From contig JARVKI010000103.1 in the NCBI GenBank assembly GCA_036674765.1, positions 62,001 to 126,000 of the forward strand: 64,000 nt of DNA, written 5' to 3'. The stretch is from Seiridium cupressi. Its lineage: Eukaryota > Ascomycota > Sordariomycetes > Amphisphaeriales > Sporocadaceae. Made by a program: the position numbers and the translations under genes. The notes beneath the pieces were generated by a model. That model had not been told where the DNA came from. It did no database searches and saw only the letters and a list, made by a program, of their open reading frames with translations. Below, one piece after another: positions 36,502 through 47,641 of this stretch; position 1 is the first letter of the stretch, and each line of letters starts with the position of its first letter.

Positions 36502-37595
36502 TTTTAATTATTTTTATTTAAGTACGTATTTTAGTTTAAGAATTATTAAATAATATCGGTAAAATATTTACCGTTAATAAAAATAATAATAATAATAATA
36601 AAAAAGGGAAGGAAATTATAAGGGCTATTTAAAAGTAGACCTTTTAAAAATCCCTTATTTAAGCTATAAGTATTAATTTTAATAAAAACGACGACTTTAA
36701 AGTCTTTAAAGAATAATACGAAAATATTTTTAAGGAAATTAAACGACTTTAACGAGAGGAAAATCGTAAAGTTAAATTTATTTAAAAATTTTAAAATTTA
36801 AATATTATTATAAAAAAAATAGTTAATATTATTATTATATTAATTTAAAAGATTAATAAGCTTAAGTTTAATATTTTCGCATTTTATAATAAAACGTTTA
36901 AAAAGCTTAAAAAATATCTTATTTAAATTCGCGTTTATTATTTATTTTATATAAAAAGTTTTTAAAATAACCTTTAAAGGATTATTTATATAATATTTTT
37001 TTTAAAAAAACGCGTTTTTACGTAATTTAAATTATATTTTTTTAAAGTAAGCGAATATAAATAAATATTAAATTAATATAAAACGAAAATATAAAAAATC
37101 TTTAAAACTTACGCCGGATATAAAAAAGCATTTAAATCACTATTTTAAAACCTTAATAAAAAGAAATAAGCCGAACGGGAATTTAAAAACCTTAAATAAA
37201 AAATATCTATATTAACGTATATTATAAAATTTAAACGGATTACCGCTTATATAAACTATATAAATAATATACGTATTATATTATATTATTAAAGTTTTAA
37301 AAAAGAAATTAAAAACGAAATTAATAAGATTTTATATTTACTTACCGACTTTATTTAATACGTAAAATTTATAATACGTATCGATAATTAATTATACGCT
37401 CGACAGTCTAAAAAAAAACAAACCTTAAAATACTAAAACCGTATTATTATTAATATAAGAAAACCCCGGCAAAACGGATATAATAACTAAAACCGCGATT
37501 AAAAAAATTAAACGTTATACGGTTAATATAATAAACTTATAAACTTTAACGCTATAAAGCGAAAAAATAGCAGGTATAATAAAAAGTTAATAATA

Positions 37596-37637
37596 TATTA
37601 TAATTATAAAAAAATAAAATATTTTACTAATAAATAC
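37596..37637 (+). other. RIP-mutated gag zinc knuckle
   Basis: Reads Y-Y-N-Y-K-K-I-K-Y-F-T-N-K-Y: the spacing of a CCHC knuckle with each ligand replaced by Tyr. TGC/TGT to TAC/TAT and CAC to TAC are the expected G-to-A and C-to-T outcomes of RIP. Confidence 0.75.
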
Positions 37638-39427
37638 CGCTCGCTTAAAAAGGAACGACCCTTTAAATTAATCCCGGAAAAACGGCAATTTAACCTTATT
37701 ATAAAAGAACTAATTAAGCACGATAACCTGTTTTAAACGGTGTATTATAACGATTAATGCAAAATATACAAATTAAATAAAGACGGGGCAAAATGGTACC
37801 TTATAACACCGGTTATAAGGACTATCGCGGTAGTAGGAAGAAGCCCCGCAGAACGACGAATTAATGCTTACGGATACCTTGCGTATTCCGATAAAAGCGG
37901 AAATAAATCCGATTAAAACTAAGTCGTTATCCGCCGTACAGAATAATAATAAAAAGAAAAAGAAAATATAAACCGAGCCGACGTATTAAAACTACGATTA
38001 ATTAAAGAAAAAACTAATAAGGTTCTTATTATAATACGATAATTTATTAGATATTAAAACGATTTTAAAACGGTAATTATCTTTAAAAAGTTATTTTATA
38101 ACGCTTTAAAACTTAAAAATATTTTAATAAAAGCCGTTATAAAAAATAAGCTCGAAAACGCTTATACCCTTTATATAATATTTAAGGATAACGCTTAATT
38201 AAGGATAAAACACTTAGATTATATAAATATATCCTAAATTAACTATATCGACCGGTTATATAACCGGCACTTTAAAAAGAAATTAAAATATAAATTCTTC
38301 TTTAAAAAACTAAAATTAAACCTTATTAAAACATTGCAAGTTAAGAAATAAATAAAAAACGTTATTATTATTTATAAAAACCTTTAAAGATACGCGGTAA
38401 TTATTAGCGATTTATAAAAAATACGCGAATACGCTTTAAAATTACGAACGTAAAACTAATATAAAATCGATAAATACTTAATCCACGCTAATAAGAAAAG
38501 TTTAGTTTAAAAGCAAATTAAAGAATATAATAAAATAAAACGGCTTTTAATTAAATTAAAATCCCTTTTATTTAATATTATTATAAATTAATAAGTAAAA
38601 GGAAACGACTTTAAAAAATTAATTAAAAAAACATTTAAAGAATAGCGTAATAAAAAAGTCGGATTACGAATTTATAAAATTATAAATCGGATTTAAATAT
38701 AATAATAAAACGAAGGATTAATACCTTTTACGTAAATAATATTATAAATCTTTATAAAATTAAAAATAAAGCAAAAAGCCGACGAATAAAAATACGATAA
38801 ACTTTTAATATATTAAAACCGGGGAAATCTATACGTAAATTACGCTTTTACTTATTAAGAAGCCGAAAATAAGAAAAAACGGCGACGATATAACCGACGC
38901 GATAAGCGTTTAAAAAACGACTAAAACCGTATATAACGGGATAATAACGGTTAAATATTAAATCCTTATACGCTATGAAAATAAGCGTATATAACCACTT
39001 TATAATTAAAGTTCGGATTATAAGTTAAAATATCGAGGCCCTAGTTAATATAAAAGCTTAAAAACTTTTTATCTCGCTACGAATCGTTAATAAATTTTAA
39101 ATATTATAAAAACGAAAAAAAACGCCTTACTAATTTAAAACTATAAATAAAAAATTAATAACGTATAATAATAAAATCGTTAATATAAAGATTATATATA
39201 TTTAAATTTATATTTAAAATTATAATAAAAAACTTACGTACGATATTATAAAAATTATAAACTATAATTTAATTTTAAAGATATTTTAATTATAAGCGAG
39301 TAATTTTTAAATAAATTAAAATATAAGCCAGTTTTAATAAAATATATTAAAAAAAGATTTAACCTTTAAATAACGCTTAATAAAAAAACCTTTAAGCAAG
39401 CTTAAAATACTTAGATTTTATATTATA

Positions 39428-39901
39428 TATTACGAATATAGGTTAAAAGAGAACCGGAACGGAATAAACCTTACTCCGCGAGCACGGACCAAGACAAAGA
39501 AGAACGGACGCGTAAGAAGCAAACATTCCAAACACCAATACGGTAGAGATAAGGCAAACGACAGGAACCAATTAGAGCCAACGATTAGAAGTGATTAGTA
39601 AGACTCACTAATTAACACTAACCATAATCAGTTCCGCTTATTAAGCAGATATAAGCAAACAGGATTAATAAGGGAATAAATGGATATATATACGATAAAC
39701 ATTTTTTATATAAATAATTATTATTTTAATAATTAATTTAAATATTTATCTATTTATAAGTAAGGCTTATTAAGCCTTAACGATTATATTTTTATTTTTT
39801 AAAACTTAATATTTTTATTTTATATTACGTACCCTATTAATATAAACTTAATATTAATATATTATCTTAAGGTTTATTTTAACGATAATATATTCGTTAT
39901 A
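39428..39901 (+). repeat. nested solo LTR of a related family
   Basis: 474 bp, starting TATTACGAATATAGGTT (the RIP form of TGTTACGAACGCAGG) and ending TTCGTTATA. It is flanked by TTATA on both sides (39423-39427 and 39902-39906). From about 39665 to the end it aligns with the outer LTRs. The preceding part, about 39445-39660, has no counterpart in them and is much less AT-rich. It sits between the protease region and RT of the outer element, so it inserted later and lost its interior by LTR-LTR recombination. Confidence 0.85.
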
Positions 39902-39906
39902 TTATA

Positions 39907-40900
39907 ATTAAAGATATTAAATTAAAACTTATATACGAAATATTTAAAAAATATAAGGAATTTAGCGATTTATTTAATAAAAAACTAAATATAAAGTTAT
40001 TAATATATATAAAGTTCGATTATAAAATATTTTTAAAAAAAAATATAAAATTATATTTTATATTTATTTATTTAATACGGTTATAATATAAGGAAATATT
40101 TAAAAAATACTTTAATAAAATATTATTAAAAAGATAAATTAAAAAATCTATTTTACCCGTAAAATACTTTATATTCTTCGTATTAAAGAAAAGTAAAAAT
40201 AAAAAGCCTAATTAAAAGCTTTATATTAATTACTAGAAACTTAACAAAATTACAATTAAAAATAAATACCCTTTACTATTAATTAAAGACTTATAAAATA
40301 AATTACACGGTATTAAATAGTTTACAGCTTTAAACTTACTTAATATATATAAATTAATTAAAATTAAAAAAGGCGACGAATAAAAAATAATATTCCGTAA
40401 TAAATATAAATATTTTAAATATTTAATTATACCTTTTAAACTTATTAACGTATTTATAAGCTTTTAAAATATAATTAATATAATATTATAAAACTTTTTA
40501 AATAAATTCGTAATAATTTATTTTAATAATATATTTATATTTTTAAATATAATTAAAAAACATAAGCGATACGTTATAATAATATTTAAAAAACTATAAA
40601 AAGTAAATCTTTTAATAAACCCGGAAAAAAGTAAATTTTACTAACGAAAAGTTACTTTCGTAAAATACGTAATATCCCCAAAAAAAGTCTAAATAAAGAA
40701 TTTTAAAATAATAATAATTAAAAAATGGCTAACGCTTTAAAACGTTACGGATATATAATCCTTCCTAAGGTTAATAAATTATTATAAAATATTTATCCTT
40801 AACTTCGCAAAAGTAAAAAGCCTTTTAACAAACTTAACTAAAAAAAACCTACCATTTTAATAAACTTATATTAAATAATAAGCGTTCGAAGAATTTAAAA
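39907..40900 (+). pseudogene. reverse transcriptase relic of the chromovirus
   Basis: The decayed frame keeps Ty3/gypsy RT order: a YKEFSDLF segment, PVKYFIFFVLKKSKNKKP, ITIKNKYPLLLI, then FVIIYFNNIFIFL, where YLDD has become YFNN. Many Trp and Gln codons are stops. Confidence 0.85.
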
Positions 40901-42669
40901 AAAAAATAACGGAAAAACCCGTTATAATTATAACCGATTTTAATAAAGAATTCGAGGTCGAAACCGACGTATCGGATTACGCGATCGGCGGCCAATTCAG
41001 TTAGCGAGGGAACGACGGGAAATCGCACCTAATCGCCTACTACTCTAAAAAGCTCAACGGACTAGAGCTCAATTACCAAATTTATAACAAGGAATTAATA
41101 GCAATTATTAAGGCATTTAAAGAATAAAAGCACTACTTTAACAGAATAATATATTAAATTAAAGTCTATACCGATTATAAAAACTTAATATCGTTTATTA
41201 ATAATAAAAAACTTAATAAATAATAAATATAATAGTTAAAATTTTTAATAAACTTTAACTTTACTATTATTTATTAAAAGGGATTAAAGAATAAAAAAGC
41301 CGACGCGTTAAATCGTAAATTAGACCACTTTTAAAAAGCGCCTAAAAAAACGTATATTATCCTTACGATTAATAAGGAAAGAAACTTCGTATTAATTATA
41401 AATATATACGTTATTAACCGCGTAACTATATAAAAAATATAGGTTAAAAGGATTAATTATAATATTAAACCTTAATTTTAAAACTTAATATAAAAGTATA
41501 AAATAAGAGAATTTAAAAACGAGGTATATTATAATAAAAAATTATAAATACTTTTAAAACTACGAAAAAAACTCATTAAAAATATTATAAATTACTATTT
41601 AATAAATATATAAAAATCTTTAAAACTATTAAAGTAATTTAATAATAATTTAATTACGAAAATTTAAAATAATATATCTTTAAAATTATTAAAAATTGCA
41701 ACCTTTATAATAAAGCTAAAGCGTCTTAATATAAACCGTATAAAAAGTTATAATTAATAGCATTACCCGATAAAACTTAAAAATTAATCGTTATAAACTT
41801 TATTATTAAATTATTATTATTAAAAGAATTAATAACGAACGTAAAATATAATAATATCTTTATTATTACGGAACGATTTACGAAGTACGGGTATTTTATC
41901 TTATATAAAAAAGTAAGCGACGTTACGGAACTCGTTTATATTATTTTTAAAATTATAATCAGTTAATACAAGTTATTAAACGAATTTATCTCCGATAAAA
42001 ACAAACTTTTTACGTTAAAATTCTAATAATCCTTTATATTATAATTAAAGATTAAATATAAACTATTTACGGCATTTTACTTATAAATAAACGGATAAAT
42101 AAAATAAGTAAATTAAATATTTAAATAATATTTATAATATTACGTTAATTATAAATAAGATAATTAAGTATAATTATTATTAATTACGTAATTCGCTTAT
42201 AATAACGCGATTAACGAGCTTATTAAGATATTATTATTTTACGCTAATTTCGAATATAACCTTAATATTATTAAAAATTACTTTATAACGAATAAGCGTT
42301 TAAAGTTATCGAATACGTTAATAAACTTTAATTATTATAATAATCCTTATAATAAAAACTTTTATTTTTTTTAATAATAAATAAAATAATATTATAATAA
42401 AAAAAGGATTAAAGGATTAACCTTCGTAAAAAGAGATAAGGTTTATTTATTACGTAAAAATATTAAAATAAAGCGACTTAGCGATAAATTCAATTTTAAA
42501 AAACTCGGACTATTTAAAATCGATAAAGTTATTTTAAAAATTAACTTTAAGCTATCGCTATTTAAAATAATGCGAAATTACCTTACCGTATACGTATTTT
42601 TATTTAAATTAGCATTTAAAAACGCTAAAATCGATATAATATTAAAAATAAAAACTAATTAGCAAAAAT

Positions 42670-42830
42670 ATAAGGTAAAAAAGATATTAAAACACTGTAA
42701 AAAAAGGAAAGGCCTTTAATATCTAGTTAAATAAAAAAATTACTTATATTTAAAAAATACTTAAAAATTTACGAAGTATTTTAAACGGCACTTTAAAGTT
42801 TTAAAAGAGTATTAGCGCCGCCCGGAGGCG
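42670..42830 (+). pseudogene. chromodomain relic at the end of the integrase
   Basis: The decayed frame reads YKVKKILKHCKKRKGL, stop, YLVK, stop, KNY, and later KVLKEY. This is the chromodomain pattern with its Trp codons turned into stops, and it places the element among chromoviruses. Confidence 0.7.
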
Positions 42831-43512
42831 ATAAAGGGTTAAACCTTACGAACTCCTTTTTAAAACTAAAAAAGGCCTAATTTAACTCGTTAAAAACGCT
42901 TAACGAGCGGATATTACCCACGATATAATGCTCGTAACTAGCTAAGGTAAAAAAAGCGTCGTCCTCCTTATTTAATTCTAATATACCCCATTCCGCTAAT
43001 TTTAGACTTTTCTCTTTTATATAACCTTGAATTTTACGGATCCGCGATAAACGATTAAAAATAATTAAAAATTATATTTAAATCTCGGTTATTTTTTAAT
43101 ATAATTATATTAAATCTTTATTTATTTCGCTTTTTTTAATATTTAACTTATTATAATAAATAAAAAGTTTTTTTAAGGAATTTAATATTAAAACCCCGTT
43201 ATATTACTTTCGCGACTTAGTATAATTTTAATAATAAAAAAACTTCGCGATTATTTTGCATTTAAACTTCCGTTTAAAATAATAAATATAAAATATAATA
43301 GTAAAAATACCGAATTTATTAATAATTTAAATTAAAAAAGCGTATTTATAAGTTTTTTATATAATAATATATTTAGTCGAATTTAATATAATAAATATAT
43401 ATTATTAAAATATAAATAAAAAGGAAACTTATTAAATTAATAATATAAGTAATAAGGCTTATTTATATGATTTAATTTTAAAAGGCTAAAACGATTAAAA
43501 GGAAAAACCTAA

Positions 43513-43940
43513 TATTATAAACGCAGGTTAAAGGCAAGGCCTTATATAAGGAATAAAGATTTAAATAGCTAATTACTATTATAATAATCCTATTAAACGG
43601 GAATATAAACATTTAAATTACGTAATTAAGAGCGATAAAAACGCGGCGCTCTTATAACTTTAAAAACGATAAAAACTATACGCTTTTAACGCTTTTATAA
43701 AATATTAATAAAAAAATAAATAAATATATAATTAAGAAGATTTTTTATATAAATAATTATTACCTTAATAATTAATCTAAATATTTATCTACTTATAAAT
43801 AAGGCCTATTAAGCTTTAACGATTATATTCTTATTCTTCAAAACTTAATATTCCTATTTTATATTACGTACCCTATTAGCATAAACCCAACACCAGTGTA
43901 TTATCCTAAGGTTTATCCTGACGATAGTATATTCGTTACA
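43513..43940 (+). repeat. 3' LTR of the chromovirus
   Basis: Same 428-bp length as the 5' copy. It starts TATTATAAACGCAGG and ends TTCGTTACA, so the terminal CA is retained. The last 80 bp are less mutated than in the 5' copy. Confidence 0.9.
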
Positions 43941-44873
43941 GGCGCTGCGGGTTCGGGTCGTTATTAATCTTGCAATCACTGCGCTAATAATCAAGTATTT
44001 CGTCACAAGAAGTGTGGACTCTGTGGAGAGACTTGTACCACCCTAAAGTAATCTCAGTCTGGAATTGAGGTATCACCAAATGTCTTCCGGAAGGCAACAC
44101 GGCTATAAAGCAGCATGCTTATGAGACGTGGGTACGATAATTGGCGTTCTCCCTTGACCCATCCATTCCGCGAATTGTTCACCTTATTGCAATATGGATA
44201 TAGCCGAGGCGCATCGATTGATATGCCCTGTTTGAGTTGCGCATAAGCGTACTAAACGACACCAAAAACGCCTTTCACGCAATGGCCAGCCGACAAGGAA
44301 ATCGCTAGTAATAGTGATCATCAGATTGCTAAATTCTATTTGTTGTACTAAATTCTTTCGTCAGAGCGACGCATTGGCCGTTTAGATATCTGAACTATGC
44401 TGTCTTTCGAGGGTTCTCAGCCGCCATGATTCGACCATTGGCTGAAGAGACCGCGTAGAATCTTGTGATCTGACAAAGACTTACGCCAAGATAACCAAAT
44501 CCTTCTTACTCTTGGCGCGCCACAATTCGATTCCACCGGCCAGTGATGTTAATTCTTCTTCGTGTCATTGTACCATCGTATATTCCTTCACCGTCTTTGC
44601 TTGGCTCAGAACGCCTAAATGGACTGCCAAGTGTAAAGAGTTCAAGGATCATTTGGTTACACGACGCATCAATTCGGATATTGTATTCATGGCAACAGAG
44701 TTTCGCATGTGGTTCAGACCACTCCAAAGCATTCATCTATAAATAGAGAGCTGTTCCCTTATGGATGGAACTATGAAATTACCGTCGTCAGCTCCCAACC
44801 TTAACACTTGTGATCCACCTCATCTTCTAAACAAAAGCAATCCCGCGAATCAGTTCAGACCTCATTGATCATC
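43941..44873. other. intergenic stretch after the retroelement
   Basis: Composition returns abruptly to normal at 43941. No gene supported; the last 140 bp hold the promoter of the small secreted protein gene. Confidence 0.3.
44738..44745 (+). promoter_or_regulatory. TATA box of the small secreted protein gene
   Basis: TATAAATA, 129 bp before the ATG at 44874, followed by a C/T-containing leader with a CAAG-rich region. Position and sequence are typical; inferred. Confidence 0.45.
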
Positions 44874-45053
44874 ATGTCGAGACTGTCAATATTCTCTCTC
44901 GCTATCGCGCTTATCGCGACGGCTGCAGCTCAAGAAAGCCAACCGTGCGGACTAAAAATTGCACCCTGCCCAGAGGGCCAGACTTGTGTGCCAAACGACC
45001 CCACATGCACCAACATTAATGTCTGCCTTGGTACCTGCACAGTACCAGTCTAA
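44874..45053 (+). CDS. small secreted cysteine-rich protein, 59 aa
   Basis: Single-exon frame from the ATG at 44874. Residues 1-19 form a signal peptide (MSRLSIFSLAIALIATAAAQ). The mature 40 residues contain six cysteines in the order CGLKIAPC, PEGQTC, PNDPTC, NVC, LGTC. The pattern CG..CP.G..C..DP....C.G.C resembles each half of the larger secreted protein at 50442-50807. Function unknown; effector-like or antimicrobial-like roles are possible but not shown. The size is small, but the signal peptide, cysteine pattern and TATA box together support a real gene. Confidence 0.7.
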   Translation: MSRLSIFSLAIALIATAAAQESQPCGLKIAPCPEGQTCVPNDPTCTNINVCLGTCTVPV

Positions 45054-47641
45054 GTGGCCTCCCAGCGAAGGCACCACGACTCATATGCGTTCTGCAGGCA
45101 TGTCTCGACGCCTGAGATTTGTCAATCAATCATGGTTACATCGAGGATCTATTTCATGGGGACTATCATGAAGCTTGGGACAAGTGCGGGATTTGTTCTG
45201 CAGCAGAGGATGATTCGAGGTGTGAGACATCAACGGGAAGGGGTGCCTAATTAAATGCAGACGCGGAGTAAAATGTTCTTCTATCAGGTATTACTCACGG
45301 CCCTCGATTCAAATCCGGCTGTTGTTGTTGTTCTGTTAAACAAATCCGGCGGTTAGGTAAAAGCCGGTAAAGCCGAGCATTTCACCACATGTTGCGAGTA
45401 GCACTGGGTAAATTTGGAAGATAATACAGAACATTAAAAGCCTCGTACTTTTGAGATAGTAGTCAAATAGAATACGTTGGGACGAGGGCAGCCAAGGCGA
45501 CGTCGTGACATATAAAACTATGTGACGGAAGCGATTCTCCACGATGTTATCATAATTACTGACCATATTAATACACCGCTCCGAAATTAAAATTTGACAT
45601 CAATCGGATAATGTTCCTTTTGCCGCCTCCAACAAGTTTTAAAGTACCTTCTTCTGTGCCCTTAAGGTCATGGTGAAGAATGCGGTCATTTTAGAACAGG
45701 AATAGCCTAACTAGTCTGCTTCCATAATCCACCTGTACCGTATGTTACGACAGCTGAAGTCTTGTTCGTCAAATCAATATCGATAGGATTCATTGATAGT
45801 CCTCAATCATTGCTTCAGTTTCGACATAGTCGGCAAAATAAAGCCTGACAACGGGCTTGCGAGTGAAGATGCTCTGTGCGGAGGCATTGGGTCCGTGCTG
45901 GCTGACATAAAAAATGAAATTAAACATCTTGTCCACCCTCGGAAATCTTTTTGTAGATATACGCAGAGGTAATAATTTTATTCTTTGTTGCGAATCAATC
46001 TTCTAGCTTCTCTGAAACTGACAGCCTGAGAAGAAAATTCTTCTGCAGCCCGACCGACTCCTTGAAGTTGATTTCCTTGGGTGTCGTGATTGTCGTGACT
46101 TTGGTACCCGCAGTGAGTTTCGGGTCGTGGGACAAGAGACAATAAGTCACTGGTCCTCCGACAGGACGTCTGACGATGTTGCCCATGGATTCATCGATGG
46201 CGATATCATATATGAACTGATACGTGGTTCAGAGCATAGCCCACGCTATTTTAACCTTGTAGATAAGCAAGAAAGAATCGCGTAGGTCTATTCCTCCAAG
46301 TGCAGCTTTGTAACTTCGTCCGCCTGCAGACTCTCACTTACCTTTCCTAGCTACATCAACAAGTATGCTGGCAGGCATAGACGCCTGAGCGAGTTCAAGT
46401 TTGGATTTCAGGGTTAATCAGAATTATAATCTTTTTAACAGGGCCCGGACATGCTCAAGCTATGATCGATCCTGTCCAAGTCGAGAGGGACAATTGATAC
46501 CAACACTACTTCCTCGAGTTGCTAGATAAAATATAGCTCCAAAATCAATATTCGTGGTTCACAAAACCATTCTTGACATATACCTTGTGGGTGCATGATC
46601 ATATCTCCTTGATCACTGAATTGGAGAAAACCCGATTCTACATTGTGATCTTCATGATACTGCCCAAGCATTCTTATTTCTCATTCGCCCTCGATTGTTT
46701 CCCTAGGTAATTACGGATTGAATTTATCGTCTCATCTCTGATGAACTCCTCTCTCTCTTTCTTCAGCATTATTTAAAGCGCTGTTATACGGTAGATCTGG
46801 TGTTGAACATTTAAATCAATATTTTGCGATGGGCCTCTATTTCTCTATTCAAATCTCTCGGCATCGAATTGGCCACGTATAAATAAATAATGACGTCTCT
46901 TCAAGTCGGATTTAAGAACTCTTAAGTAGAAATTCTAGCAACCATTGCCCAGCTAGAAGCTCGTGATTGCATATGTCAGGGACGTGGGATTGAGTCCTAC
47001 CTTTCTCGATGTATTGATGAATATTGGATTGGAAGCCGGGGATCACGTCGGCTGTGGTTCAAGCTGCAATTGTTCAGATGGAGTATCAGTCATGCACGTG
47101 ACGTGGCTGGTGCTGTGGCAGATTGACTGCTCTTGGTAACACCACCATTTCATCACTCGAGCTATCCTTGGTATTCCCCACGACACGGAGAAAAATGGGG
47201 AGGCAAGAAGGAATCGGGTTAGAAAATGGTGCGCAGACCGGGACCGCTGCTCCACTACACCCGTTATCAGTCTTCAATCAGCGTGAGCGAGCTCAGAAGC
47301 CTAGTAACGTTTCATTATCCCTGGACGCCGGCAAATAACCATGCGAGCTGGGTCGAATCAGGATCGCTGCATTTGCGAGGTTGAAGATATCGACAAGCAT
47401 CAAAGCTCAGTCCTTATCTATTTATTGACAGCCAAAATGGAGATGCCACTAGAAAGTCGGAACAGTCCGAAGCACTCGGGATGGTTTAATTGAAGCCCCG
47501 AGCGACCATGTCGCAACGTTCTGGAGATAAGGAAACTGCTTCTTCCCGGATGCACAGAGGGCGCCCTGATTTCCCGATTTATCGAGTCTCTACTCTACTC
47601 GATCCATTGCGATTTGGCAGGTTATCGTATCAAACGCTTAG
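45054..47641. other. gene-poor region with one possible 3' coding relic
   Basis: Minus-strand 45995-46235 is open and protein-like (YQFIYDIAIDESMGNIVRRPVGG and on), with a stop at 45995. I could not build upstream exons cleanly or assign a family. The rest shows only short random frames. Confidence 0.3.

Larger units (their letters stand above)
36074..43940 (+). mobile_element. Ty3/gypsy chromovirus LTR retrotransposon, heavily RIP-mutated
   Basis: The terminal repeats are each 428 bp (36074-36501 and 43513-43940) and the element is flanked by a perfect GGCGC duplication (36069-36073 and 43941-43945). Coding order is gag, protease region, RT, RNase H, integrase, chromodomain, all on the plus strand and full of stops. 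A gag zinc knuckle at about 37596-37637 keeps C-x2-C-x4-H-x4-C spacing, but every Cys and His has become Tyr. The RT catalytic YxDD reads Y-F-N-N at 40519-40530. RNase H (about 40928-41150) reads VETDVSDYAIGG and later LNYQIYNKELIAI. Integrase core follows at about 41780-41950. A chromodomain relic lies at about 42670-42820. G-to-A and C-to-T changes throughout make the block extremely AT-rich. Removing the nested solo LTR leaves about 7.4 kb. It cannot encode functional proteins. Confidence 0.92.

Noticed and set aside
36581..36600. AAT-type microsatellite in the AT-rich block
   Set aside because: Low complexity produced by RIP in the retroelement; not an independent feature.
36074..43940. 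A centromere or isochore explanation for the AT-rich block
   Set aside because: Matching LTRs, exact target duplication and readable pol motifs show a RIP-mutated retroelement.
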